In this document: positions 1-8,263 of the stretch, piece by piece
How positions within the stretch are numbered: position 1 is the stretch's first letter
How the letters are laid out: the number at the start of each line of letters is the position of its first letter
Assembly (NCBI GenBank): GCA_023412195.1
Contig: JAEYNZ010000119.1
Location: forward strand, 1-20,332
Source: Bacteroidota bacterium
Lineage (GTDB): Bacteria; Bacteroidota; Bacteroidia; Bacteroidales; Prolixibacteraceae
DNA length: 20,332 nt
Direction of reading: 5' to 3'
Translations under genes and position numbers: made by a program
Notes under the pieces: generated by a model
The model's input: only the letters and a program-made list of their open reading frames with translations
Databases searched by the model: none
Told to the model about the DNA's origin: nothing

Positions 1-26
1 CGGGATAACAATCAATTAGTTAAATA

Positions 27-75
27 TTGGGGATGGGTAAGTAGGCAGCTTCGCCGCCAACCTACCCCTCCCAAA
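27..75. repeat. Long imperfect palindrome
   Basis: The inner arms 35-49 and 53-67 pair around a 3-nt loop (TTC) with three evenly spaced mismatches, and pairing continues with gaps out to 27 and 75. There is no T-run on either side, so it is not an obvious intrinsic terminator. It resembles a REP/BIME-type palindromic repeat, but whether it is repeated elsewhere in the genome cannot be seen here. Confidence 0.5.
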
Positions 76-330
76 ACAATAGCTCTGAAAACACCGTCAT
101 TTTGACCGTAGGGAGAAATCTCAAATATTAACCGGACACTAATGTTTTTTTATCATACAATAATGTTCCACAGAAAGTAATTTTGTTCTGCAAACATCAT
201 TTTCACTGGCGGTGGATAACACGCTTCAGACTCATAAGGAAAATCGGCAATCTTCATTTCCGGTACTTATGAAAGTGATTTATGGTACCATTATATTTAG
301 GAACAAGAAAGCGATCCTTTCACTTAAATT

Positions 331-396
331 CAGACCAAAGCCAGACCAAAGCTAGTATAAAGCTAGTATAAAGCTAGTACAAAGCTAGTACAAAGT
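331..396. repeat. 11-bp tandem repeat, six units
   Basis: Six contiguous 11-bp units begin at 331, 342, 353, 364, 375 and 386. Two read CAGACCAAAGC, two TAGTATAAAGC and two TAGTACAAAGC or a variant ending in T; a decayed seventh unit follows at 397-407. The unit length is close to one helical turn. It lies in gene-free DNA. Function unknown. Confidence 0.85.
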
Positions 397-658
397 TAGT
401 TTTAGGGTAGCTTTGGAATTGGTCAGGGCTACTGCTGGTATAAGTACATGGTATATTATAGCAGAACAAAATCAGGAATGAAGAGCAGGATGTATTAAGA
501 AGATGATCAGTCTGTCACTGAATTTTATTTTTTCATAAACCAAATCTCCAATAAGATATACGTCTGGATCAGTATCCAAACTATTATTGTCTGAAGGTTT
601 TATCAATTCTTCTTTTAGACCAACATGTGAAAAAGGCATTTAAGACAGGACGATGACC

Positions 659-680
659 AAAAAAATGGCAATAAAGCCAT
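659..680 (-). terminator. Putative terminator of lptD-ridA
   Basis: Read on the minus strand, stem ATGGC/GCCAT (676-680 with 665-669) closes a 6-nt loop and is followed by seven Ts (665-659). It lies about 80 nt past the ridA stop. The stem is short, so strength is uncertain. Confidence 0.5.
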
Positions 681-760
681 CATTTTAGCCATCCTTTATT
701 GAATATTCCTAATATTCTGCCTTGACAGAAAGATAAAAAGTAACCGTTCCTCCTCCTTCT

Positions 761-1138
761 TTATCGCATTGCAATGGTTTCAATTTCGACGAGAACCCCA
801 AGCGGCAGTTCCTTTACTGCATAGGTAGCACGTGCAGGAGGGTTTTCCGGATAAAAGCCGGCGTATACTTCATTCATATCTTTGAAGTCATTCATAGTTG
901 ACAACAGGCAGGTGGTTTTAACAACATCACTGTATTCATAGCCTGCTGCAGTAAGAATTGCACCGATGTTTTTCATAACCTGACTGGTCTGTTCCCGTAT
1001 TCCTCCTTCAACAATAGTCATGGTCTTTGGATCAAGAGGTACCTGTCCGGCTATATAAAGCATACCATTCATTTCAACCGCCTGGCTGTATGGGCCTACA
1101 GCTTTAGGTGCCTTCTCAGTATAAATTACTCGTTTCAT
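761..1138 (-). CDS. ridA: RidA family 2-iminobutanoate/2-iminopropanoate deaminase
   Basis: Cytosolic enamine/imine deaminase of the YjgF/YER057c/UK114 family. It hydrolyses reactive 2-aminoacrylate-derived imines released by PLP enzymes, which protects those enzymes. The 125 residues match the family's usual length and the whole protein is one chorismate-mutase-like fold. Visible signatures are AVGPYSQAV (residues 13-21), IAGQVPLDP (29-37), the active-site arginine in PPARATYAV (R103) and the C-terminal VEIETIA with the family glutamate (E120). The gene starts 11 nt after the lptD stop on the same strand, so it is probably co-transcribed with lptD and ends at the hairpin at 659-680. The link to LPS assembly is positional only. 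Confidence 0.95.
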   Translation of the reverse strand: MKRVIYTEKAPKAVGPYSQAVEMNGMLYIAGQVPLDPKTMTIVEGGIREQTSQVMKNIGAILTAAGYEYSDVVKTTCLLSTMNDFKDMNEVYAGFYPENPPARATYAVKELPLGVLVEIETIAMR

Positions 1139-1149
1139 TATGCATATAA

Positions 1150-3834
1150 TTAAAAATGATCAAAATGACTTTGTCTTTTCTGGATTCTCAGATCTTGCAA
1201 CAAGGCGGATTTTGCATTAATTGTAAAACTGTAACTTTTCATGTATCCAAAAGGCACAAAATTAAAAGACATTGCCCAACAGTGCAAATCGCGGCTTACA
1301 TTGAAGGTAGTAAATGAAAATTCTCTTGCCATGATATCATAATTGGTATTCATAGTTAGACGCCAGTTGTTGGTCAGGTTCATATTGCCCCTGAACCCGA
1401 GGGTTTGGGTAAACCTGCCTTTTTCCGAAGGGCGGCGTGGCCCTGCATAATTGAAAGTGTAATCGAATCCGAAATCCCATGGAATATTAAAATCGGTATA
1501 ATTGCTGTAATTACCTGGCAGCATATTTTCATCCTCAACCATTGCACGGTTTCTTTCTGCCTGTTGCTGGCCCTGTTTCGATCTGAAATTCATTCCAAAC
1601 GAAAGGTTTGCGCGGGTCAGGCGACCAAGTTTTGCCAATCCGGAACGTTCGTTCCACACATATTTGTGAATCTTATTTCCGTTTTCATCTGTTTCATATG
1701 GATCCAGTATTCCGCCCATGTTGATGCTCACACCGGCAACTGTAGTACGCGCCCTGATATTCACAGGGGCAAGATTCAATGAATCGGCAATCAGATTGTA
1801 CGATGAACCGAAGCTGAAATTATCGATGATTTTCACCTTCCTGAACTGTTCAGCATTACTGTTTGCTGTTGTTGTGGTATCTCGGGTGTTGAGCACTTTT
1901 GCTTCAAGGTTGTTGTTTACATTCAATGAAATGGCTCCCGAGGCACCCATAGAAGGTGACGGTCCGTATATACCGCCCATATTCACGTCAAAATACCTGA
2001 TGGTACCCAATGTATCAATCTGCACCGGCTGGTGGTATCCAAAACGTGCAGCTCCGAAGTCAGGGCGGTAACTAAAGCTGAGCGCAGGTGTCATCTTGTG
2101 CCTGATTCCCCTGATTTTCGAATTCGGGTTCCTTGGAAGGTACATCCCATAGATATTGGTAGAGGAACTTAAAGCATAGGAATAATCATAAACCCGGTTT
2201 AAACCAGTCAGGGTATCGACATAAACTGTTGGGGGAATGCCGGGTGAATTAAAATTTCCATCTTCCTGGTAAGTAAAGTCATACTTTTTGAAGTACCATC
2301 TTTCATTGTAGCTAAAACTAGGGGTTACATTGATGTAATTCAGCAAATTAAAACCAGGCAGTGTAATGGGGACATTGTGCCTGATTCCATTTTTCCAGTC
2401 GCGGGTAAATGACTGATGAAGAATATCCTTTTCATGTGCAGTCACTGAATTCCTCATATTCCCGGTGTAGTTTACTCCAAATTTCTCATACCACTTCAAC
2501 GGGCCACTGCGCCTTTTAGCCCTGAACGGGTAAATTTTAGCCATGCTGAAGGTCATTTCAGGAAGGGTAAGTGTCATGGAAGAATCAAGTGAATTCTGGG
2601 AATGCCTGAGGTTAACAGACAAGTTATAAGGTGTATTTTCGAATTTCTTTGAATAGGATATACTTGAAGATTTCTGATTGTTCAGATACCTTTCTGTAGT
2701 GATGAGATTCTGCTTGTCGAATCCGCTCGTTGAGAAATTTACACTGGCAGAAAAAGTTCTGTTGGGATTGGCTTTTTGATCCTGGCTGTGCGACCAGGTT
2801 ACAGCAAACTGGGGAGAACTCCTGTAGGTATCCAATCCCCTTTCACCATACCGGTTCAGCGTGTAACGAAAATCAAACCCACCAGAGAACCTGTAGCGCA
2901 TCCGGTAGTTTGTATGAAGATTTGTTGCCCATGACCCTTTGGAATAGATATCGCCGCGGACTGCCAGGTCGAAGTATTCGCTTGCTGCCCAATAGTATCC
3001 CCCATCGCGAAGAAAAAATCCGCGGTTATTCTCCTCACCATAGGTGGGAACAATGATTCCCGATGAATAAGTTGGAGTATTTGGGAAATAGCCAAATGGC
3101 AGAATCGGGAAATAAATGGGGAAATCTTCGAGTACCATGTATGCCGGACCCGTAATAATTTTGTTATTGGAAATTACCTTTGCCTTGGTAAGATGCAGGT
3201 AATAGTGCGGATGATCGGCATCACAGGTAGTATATTTTCCATCTTTAAGGACAAAAGCATCAGCCGATATTTTTTTTGTCCTGCGGCTATGAACAAATCC
3301 CTCCCCTTGTTCAGTAACAACCTCTGTAATAATTCCTTTTTCTGTTTCGAAATTGTACCTGAGGGTTTGCGATTCAAACTCCTCTCTACCGTCTCGAAAA
3401 ATTGGTTTTTGGACGAGTGTCCCTGTGGAGTCAATAACACCTTCAGCATACACTTCTTTGGTTTCAAGATCAAGTTCAATAAAATATGCAGTAAGTTCAA
3501 TCTGCTGGTAAGTTACTTTTGCATTGTTGTACAGGTATACCTTTTGTCCGTCAAAGGAACCGATAATTGAATCCTCGGCATTGTAATTGATAGGAGCCTT
3601 AATGACTGCAGCAGTTTCACTACGGGATTCTGCAGCAGCAGAATCTCTGGCCAGGGAATCAGCAGGAATACTTTGCTGAAAAATGGTATCTGCAGGCACC
3701 GGAATCAAACTCACAGTATCGGCTGGCAACTGATATTGATTTGCATCACCGGGTTTTGCTTCCTGGCTTAAAATGATCAGTGGAAAAAAGGCTAATAAAT
3801 ATGTTAATATCAATTTGTACAAGTATTCCTGCAT
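1150..3834 (-). CDS. lptD: LPS-assembly outer-membrane protein LptD (OstA-like)
   Basis: Large outer-membrane beta-barrel that, with LptE, inserts lipopolysaccharide into the outer leaflet. Residues 1-23 form a signal peptide ending near ILSQEA. A low-complexity stretch with repeated PAD(T/S) follows (about 37-60). The periplasmic OstA-like beta-jellyroll runs from about residue 80 to 235 and contains the TTCD cysteine (C204) and HPHYYL. The rest (about 245-894) is alternating aromatic/polar barrel strands. The conserved C-terminal cysteine-tryptophan pair lies in LHCWAM (C852, W853), near the PFGYMKSYSF motif. At 894 aa the length is normal for Bacteroidota LptD. It is divergent from the amidase gene across a 124-bp spacer and is followed by ridA. 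A -7-like box at 3862-3869 could drive it. Confidence 0.9.
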   Translation of the reverse strand: MQEYLYKLILTYLLAFFPLIILSQEAKPGDANQYQLPADTVSLIPVPADTIFQQSIPADSLARDSAAAESRSETAAVIKAPINYNAEDSIIGSFDGQKVYLYNNAKVTYQQIELTAYFIELDLETKEVYAEGVIDSTGTLVQKPIFRDGREEFESQTLRYNFETEKGIITEVVTEQGEGFVHSRRTKKISADAFVLKDGKYTTCDADHPHYYLHLTKAKVISNNKIITGPAYMVLEDFPIYFPILPFGYFPNTPTYSSGIIVPTYGEENNRGFFLRDGGYYWAASEYFDLAVRGDIYSKGSWATNLHTNYRMRYRFSGGFDFRYTLNRYGERGLDTYRSSPQFAVTWSHSQDQKANPNRTFSASVNFSTSGFDKQNLITTERYLNNQKSSSISYSKKFENTPYNLSVNLRHSQNSLDSSMTLTLPEMTFSMAKIYPFRAKRRSGPLKWYEKFGVNYTGNMRNSVTAHEKDILHQSFTRDWKNGIRHNVPITLPGFNLLNYINVTPSFSYNERWYFKKYDFTYQEDGNFNSPGIPPTVYVDTLTGLNRVYDYSYALSSSTNIYGMYLPRNPNSKIRGIRHKMTPALSFSYRPDFGAARFGYHQPVQIDTLGTIRYFDVNMGGIYGPSPSMGASGAISLNVNNNLEAKVLNTRDTTTTANSNAEQFRKVKIIDNFSFGSSYNLIADSLNLAPVNIRARTTVAGVSINMGGILDPYETDENGNKIHKYVWNERSGLAKLGRLTRANLSFGMNFRSKQGQQQAERNRAMVEDENMLPGNYSNYTDFNIPWDFGFDYTFNYAGPRRPSEKGRFTQTLGFRGNMNLTNNWRLTMNTNYDIMAREFSFTTFNVSRDLHCWAMSFNFVPFGYMKSYSFTINAKSALLQDLRIQKRQSHFDHF

Positions 3835-3861
3835 TTAAGCTATGTCTGCTGACACAACGTG

Positions 3862-3869
3862 CAAAAATA
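3862..3869 (-). promoter_or_regulatory. Putative -7 element for lptD
   Basis: On the minus strand this reads TATTTTTG, an exact match to the Bacteroidota TAnnTTTG -7 consensus, 28 nt upstream of the lptD ATG. No clear -33 TTTG was found at the usual spacing. Confidence 0.4.
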
Positions 3870-3922
3870 AAAATAAGGGATATACATGCACTCTAATAAA
3901 TGTAAAATAAACCTAATATTTA

Positions 3923-3930
3923 TATTTTTG
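3923..3930 (+). promoter_or_regulatory. Putative -7 element for the amidase gene
   Basis: TATTTTTG matches TAnnTTTG exactly and lies 28 nt upstream of the ATG at 3959. The -33 element is not clear. Together with 3862-3869 it makes a plausible divergent promoter pair. Confidence 0.4.
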
Positions 3931-3958
3931 TTCCGAAAACAAGAAACAGAATAATATT

Positions 3959-5134
3959 ATGATCCAGGAGTTATCTTCACTCATACAAAATCTGGCAGCA
4001 AATTTTCATAAATACAACAGGACTGCCTTGTTTTTAATGGTGTTTTGTGGAAGTTATATTAATCTTGATGCAGATCCAGGGTACAGGCAGAATGATGGTT
4101 CACGGATCAAAACAGTTGTCATTGATCCGGGGCACGGGGGTCATGATCCGGGTGCAGTATATGCCAATGCACGTGAAAAGGATATCGTTCTGGATATATC
4201 CCTTAAACTAGGCACTTATATCAAATCAGCATTTCCTGATGTAAATGTCATCTATACCCGCGATAAAGATGTATTTGTACCTTTACACCAGCGCGCTTCC
4301 ATAGCAAATAAAAACCATGCAGATCTGTTTATTTCTATTCATGTAAATGCTGTTAGCCGGGGATCAGCCCAGGGAACAGAAACATTTATCCTTGGGATGC
4401 ACCGTACATCAGAAAACCTGGAAGTTGCAAAAAAGGAGAACTCAGTTATTTTGCTGGAAGCCGATTATAAAACAAAATACGAAGGTTTTGATCCGAACTC
4501 ACCCGAATCCTATATCATGTTTGAACTTGTTCAGGATGAATATATGGATTTAAGTGCAATGCTCGCATCAGCAGTCCAGGACCAGTTCAGGGAAAGGGTA
4601 AACCGCATTGACCGAAGTGTAAAGCAGGCAGGTTTCCTTGTGCTCCGGCAAGTTACGATGCCAGGCATCCTCGTGGAAGCAGGGTTTCTTAGTCATCCTT
4701 CAGAGCGGAGTTTTCTGATGAGTGAAAATGGACGTGATTATTTGGCATCTGCCATCTTCCGTGCATTTCGCGATTACAAAAAAAAGGTTGAAGCCAAAAG
4801 CAGTTTTCTTGTAGTTACTGAAGAAGTCCCGCAAAATATAAATACGCACCAGGTAATTGCAAACGAGGCTTTATCAAATGCAGTATTTTTCTCAGTGCAG
4901 GTAGCTTCTCTTTCAAAACCTGTAGAAACAGATGCTGCCAATTTTAAAGGAGAGAAGGATGTTTTCATGATGCATCATAACAAGATGTATAAATATTTTG
5001 CGGGGAAATTTGTTACAGCAGATCAAGCCAGGGAAGAACAGAAAAGATTGCGGAAGAAATTCGGTGGTGCGTTTGTTGTAGCATTTGAAAATAATGAACT
5101 TGTTCCCGTAAACAAAGCTATCCAGAAATTGTAA
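3959..5134 (+). CDS. N-acetylmuramoyl-L-alanine amidase (Amidase_3) with C-terminal SPOR-like module
   Basis: Periplasmic zinc hydrolase that cleaves the amide bond between MurNAc and the stem peptide, used in septum splitting. The N-terminus has a hydrophobic segment (about 22-33), probably a signal or anchor. The Amidase_3 domain spans about 51-275. Its zinc ligands appear as DPGHGGHDPG (H59), REKDI (E73) and SIHVNA (H128), and the catalytic glutamate is in VEAGFLSHPSE (E240). The insert at about 157-200 resembles the regulatory helix of AmiC-type enzymes. Residues about 309-378 form a SPOR-like fold (FFSVQVASLS ... KYFAGKFVTADQA ... AFVVAFENN), expected to bind denuded septal glycan. A related module ends the next gene. 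The start at 3959 is the longest; an internal start is possible but would shorten the hydrophobic N-terminus. Confidence 0.9.
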   Translation: MIQELSSLIQNLAANFHKYNRTALFLMVFCGSYINLDADPGYRQNDGSRIKTVVIDPGHGGHDPGAVYANAREKDIVLDISLKLGTYIKSAFPDVNVIYTRDKDVFVPLHQRASIANKNHADLFISIHVNAVSRGSAQGTETFILGMHRTSENLEVAKKENSVILLEADYKTKYEGFDPNSPESYIMFELVQDEYMDLSAMLASAVQDQFRERVNRIDRSVKQAGFLVLRQVTMPGILVEAGFLSHPSERSFLMSENGRDYLASAIFRAFRDYKKKVEAKSSFLVVTEEVPQNINTHQVIANEALSNAVFFSVQVASLSKPVETDAANFKGEKDVFMMHHNKMYKYFAGKFVTADQAREEQKRLRKKFGGAFVVAFENNELVPVNKAIQKL

Positions 5135-5217
5135 CTATAGTTTTAAAGATTTTATTAAATTGATATTCATTAATATCATAATTTTACGGTACTTTTTGTT
5201 CAACCAACTAATAAAAA

Positions 5218-6465
5218 ATGAAATCAAAATATACCCGTTTGGGAATACTGATCATCCTTTCGCTGGTAATTCTTTTCTGGGGACTTAGTTTTCTCAAGGG
5301 AAATGACATTTTCCAACGCAAAAGTGAATTTAATGTTATATACGAAAGGGTTGACGGACTGACATCATCAAATGATGTGTTATTGAGCGGATATAAAATC
5401 GGACAAGTAAAAAATATAAGCTTTATGCCTGATCATTCAGGGAAGCTTATTGTAACCTTTATAATAGATTCATCTGTTAAACTTCCATTGGGAACAATTG
5501 CACAAATCGTAAGCAGTGATATTATGGGGACAAGATCCATAAAAATACTGTTAGGCGCATCAGATATATTTCATAATTCGAACGATACCATCCCTGGTGA
5601 AGTAGAGCAGGATTTGAAAGAACAGGTAAGTATGCAGGTGCTTCCCCTAAAAAATAAAGCTGAAGAATTATTAAGTTCCCTTGATTCTGCAGTTACAGGG
5701 CTTGCATTTTTATTTGATGAAGAAGCACGTAAAAACTTTAATGAAAGCTTTGAAAACATCAATCGAACCATATTAAACATTGAAAAAACAACAGCCGATC
5801 TGCAGGAACTGGTGTCACTGGAAAAGGAAGGTATGAGAAGCATTATAGGCAATGTAGAGAACATAACAGGGACTTTCAGCCGAAATTCAATGGCTATTGA
5901 AAATACCTTGCAAAATCTGGCAGCATTCAGCGATAGTCTTTCTGCTGTTCCAATTACAGCATTGGGCAGAAATTTACAAACCACAACGGATCATCTGAAT
6001 ACTGTACTGACACAATTTCAAAGCAGTGATAATACCATGGGAAGCCTCCTGAATGATGACAGGTTGTATGCATCCCTAAATCAATTATCGGCCAACCTGA
6101 ACTTATTAATGAATGACATAAGGGTTAATCCTGATCGTTACCTGAATTTCTCAGCAGTAGACCTGGGCAGGAAGGTTTACGTAAATGCACCCCAGAATGC
6201 AACAGACAACATCGATTTCAAGGTACACCTTGTATCAAGCCAGAATAAACTTCCATTGGATGCTGAAATGTTTAACGGGCTTCAGCCAGTTGAAGAATAT
6301 GAGGTGAGTGGTGCCTACACTTATCTAACGGGTTCGACCAATTCCTTTGATGAAATCCAGCAACTTTTGAAATTGGCGCAGGTAAAATTTCCTGATGCTT
6401 CGGTAGTGGCATTCAGAAACGGACGCCTGATAAAACTAGAAAGGGCGCTGCGTTCAGGGCGATAA
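5218..6465 (+). CDS. MCE/MlaD-family lipid transport substrate-binding protein with C-terminal SPOR-like module
   Basis: Inner-membrane-anchored periplasmic protein of the MlaD/MCE family, which forms rings that shuttle phospholipids between membranes with an Mla-type ABC transporter. One N-terminal transmembrane helix (about 8-26) is followed by the MCE domain (about 36-113; VDGLTSSNDVLLSGYKIGQV is characteristic). A long helical region (about 135-300) is typical of the tunnel-forming extension. RVNPDRYLNFS (302-312) is typical of Bacteroidota members. The last 80 residues (about 333-411) add a SPOR-like module that resembles the amidase C-terminus. It lies 83 bp downstream of the amidase on the same strand. 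No MlaE/MlaF permease or ATPase is in the window, so the partner transporter is elsewhere. Confidence 0.87.
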   Translation: MKSKYTRLGILIILSLVILFWGLSFLKGNDIFQRKSEFNVIYERVDGLTSSNDVLLSGYKIGQVKNISFMPDHSGKLIVTFIIDSSVKLPLGTIAQIVSSDIMGTRSIKILLGASDIFHNSNDTIPGEVEQDLKEQVSMQVLPLKNKAEELLSSLDSAVTGLAFLFDEEARKNFNESFENINRTILNIEKTTADLQELVSLEKEGMRSIIGNVENITGTFSRNSMAIENTLQNLAAFSDSLSAVPITALGRNLQTTTDHLNTVLTQFQSSDNTMGSLLNDDRLYASLNQLSANLNLLMNDIRVNPDRYLNFSAVDLGRKVYVNAPQNATDNIDFKVHLVSSQNKLPLDAEMFNGLQPVEEYEVSGAYTYLTGSTNSFDEIQQLLKLAQVKFPDASVVAFRNGRLIKLERALRSGR

Positions 6466-6758
6466 TGAACCTGCGGTTGTTAATAATTTTCTTATGACTA
6501 AATAGATTCCCTATCACTACCTACCAGATAGGCTACTACTAATCAAATTGTTATATCCAACAGGTTGAATATCAGCTGTATAATAATTTAAAAAAAAATA
6601 AAATTTTTAATCACCTCATAAAGAATTGAATAAAATAAATTTCAAAAGATCAAGGTGAAATCCATTTTTTTTTGAACTTTTTTTTCGCAATTTTTGCTTT
6701 GGGAATTAAAAAGTATAAAATTTTTGTAGAACCTCAGTAATCCGAAACGAGATCAATA
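6466..6758 (+). promoter_or_regulatory. dnaA upstream region
   Basis: A gene-free AT-rich stretch of 293 bp with long A/T runs (6589-6605, 6664-6685). A weak promoter candidate is TTTG at 6698-6701, 17 nt before AATTTTTG at 6719-6726 (one mismatch to TAnnTTTG). I find no cluster of DnaA boxes, so I do not call an origin here. Confidence 0.35.
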
Positions 6759-8204
6759 ATGAACAGCGAACATTTGACTGCATGGGAAAAGTGTCTTGAC
6801 ATCATCAGGGATAATGTGCCTGGTAGCAGCTTTAAAACATGGTTTGAACCAATCGTTCCATTAAAACTCCAAAGTAATGTTTTAACCATTCAGGTTCCAA
6901 GTGCATTTTTTTACGAATACCTGGAAGAGCAGTTCATTGATATTATGCGAAAAACGCTGCGGATGGTGCTGGGGTCAGGGGCAAAACTTGAATATAATGT
7001 AGTTGTTGGACCTGCCAATGTTGGAAATTCAGATACATTAGGATCGCCGTACACAGTAAATTATCCTACCAACAACAGCTCGAAATTACAAAACCAGCCA
7101 CTAACTATTCCTTTAAAAGCTGATGACAAAAAATCAATCAAGAATCCTTTTATCATTCCAGGAATTCAAAAGCTGCAAGTCGATCCACAATTAAAACCCG
7201 ATAACACTTTTGAAAATTTTGTTGAAGGAGACTGTAACCGTTTGGCGCGAAGTGCAGGATTTGCTGTCGCCCGCAATCCGGGAGGAACTGCTTTTAATCC
7301 GTTGATGATTTACGGCAATTCAGGTTTAGGCAAAACACATCTTGCTCAGGCTATAGGCATTGAAGTGAAGGAACACCTGCCAGACAAGGTGGTGCTGTAT
7401 GTAAATGCAAATAAATTTCAAACGCAATTTACGGAAGCGACCCGGAATAACAACCGGAATGATTTTCTGCATTTCTACCAGATGATTGACGTCCTTATTC
7501 TTGACGATGTGCATGAATTTGCCGGTAAGGAAAAAACGCAGGAAACCTTTTTCCATATTTTCAACCATCTTCACCAGACAGGGAAACAACTCATTTTAAC
7601 ATCAGATAAACCTCCCATAGAACTGAAAGGGATGGAACAGCGCTTGTTGTCAAGGTTTAAATGGGGGCTTACTGCCGATCTTCAAACGCCCGATTTTGAG
7701 ACCAGGATGGAAATCCTGCGACGTAAGGTTTATAGCGATGGTATAGTACTTTCAGATGAAGTATTGGAATTTATTGCGTCGCATGTAACCAATAATGTTC
7801 GTGAACTTGAAGGTGCCCTGGTTTCACTGCTGGCTCAATCGATGCTTAACAAGAGGGAAATAACACTCGACCTTACCGCGAAACTGATAAACAAACTGGT
7901 TCAAAACTCCAGGAGAGAGTTGTCGATTGAATATATTTCAAAAGTTGTATGTGATTATTTTCATATGCCGGTTGAATCTATTCAAACCAAAACAAGAAAG
8001 AGAGAAATTGTTCAGGCCAGACAAATTACAATGTATTTCTCCAAAACGCTTACAAAATTTTCTCTTGCAAGCATTGGAGCCCAAATAGGAAACAAAGACC
8101 ATGCAACGGTACTTCATGCCTGCAAAACCGTCAATAATTTAAAGGATACTGATAAGAATTTCAGGCAGTTCATGGAAGATATTGAGAAAAAATTAACCAT
8201 GTAA
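6759..8204 (+). CDS. dnaA: Chromosomal replication initiator protein DnaA
   Basis: AAA+ ATPase that binds DnaA boxes at oriC, melts the adjacent duplex and loads DnaB. All four domains are visible. Domain I (about 1-85; TAWEKCLDIIRDNVPGSSFKTWF) is the oligomerisation and helicase-contact region, and domain II is a variable linker (about 86-145). Domain III carries Walker A GNSGLGKT (186-193), Walker B LILDDVH (246-252), sensor 1 LILTSD (278-283), the arginine-finger RLLSRFKWG (R299) and sensor 2 VRELEG (R348). Domain IV has the DNA-binding signature DHATVLHA (447-454). At 481 aa it is full length. It stands alone on its strand between the MCE gene and the transporter and ends at a strong terminator. 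The usual dnaN neighbour is absent, as is common in Bacteroidota. Confidence 0.98.
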   Translation: MNSEHLTAWEKCLDIIRDNVPGSSFKTWFEPIVPLKLQSNVLTIQVPSAFFYEYLEEQFIDIMRKTLRMVLGSGAKLEYNVVVGPANVGNSDTLGSPYTVNYPTNNSSKLQNQPLTIPLKADDKKSIKNPFIIPGIQKLQVDPQLKPDNTFENFVEGDCNRLARSAGFAVARNPGGTAFNPLMIYGNSGLGKTHLAQAIGIEVKEHLPDKVVLYVNANKFQTQFTEATRNNNRNDFLHFYQMIDVLILDDVHEFAGKEKTQETFFHIFNHLHQTGKQLILTSDKPPIELKGMEQRLLSRFKWGLTADLQTPDFETRMEILRRKVYSDGIVLSDEVLEFIASHVTNNVRELEGALVSLLAQSMLNKREITLDLTAKLINKLVQNSRRELSIEYISKVVCDYFHMPVESIQTKTRKREIVQARQITMYFSKTLTKFSLASIGAQIGNKDHATVLHACKTVNNLKDTDKNFRQFMEDIEKKLTM

Positions 8205-8215
8205 TATTCTAATAG

Positions 8216-8240
8216 AAACAGGCTGCCGCCTGTTTTTTTT
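8216..8240 (+). terminator. Intrinsic terminator after dnaA
   Basis: A perfect 8-bp stem (8216-8223 with 8228-8235, AAACAGGC/GCCTGTTT) with a TGCC loop runs into a T-tract to 8240. It begins 12 nt after the dnaA stop. Confidence 0.9.
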
Positions 8241-8263
8241 ATTTCATTTGTTAAAGTATTTCC

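Larger units (their letters stand above)
1..760. other. Gene-free left margin
   Basis: I see no convincing gene in these 760 bases. They hold an imperfect hairpin (27-75), an 11-bp minisatellite (331-396) and the probable terminator of the leftward lptD-ridA unit (659-680). A minus-strand ORF at 472-639 (55 codons beginning MPFSHVGLKEEL) could be a remnant but matches no family I recognise and has no supporting context. A single near-match to a DnaA box at about 211-219 is isolated and not evidence of an origin. Confidence 0.6.

Noticed and set aside
331..396. CRISPR array
   Set aside because: The repeats are 11 bp and contiguous, with no spacers and no cas genes.
472..639. 55-codon minus-strand ORF in the left margin
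   Set aside because: No recognisable family, no operon context, isolated in gene-free DNA. Possibly a remnant, but not supportable as a gene.
1405..2071. Plus-strand ORFs inside lptD
   Set aside because: They overlap the long, family-matched lptD frame and show no domain of their own.
6466..6758. oriC next to dnaA
   Set aside because: AT-rich, but no cluster of DnaA-box-like 9-mers could be found on either strand.
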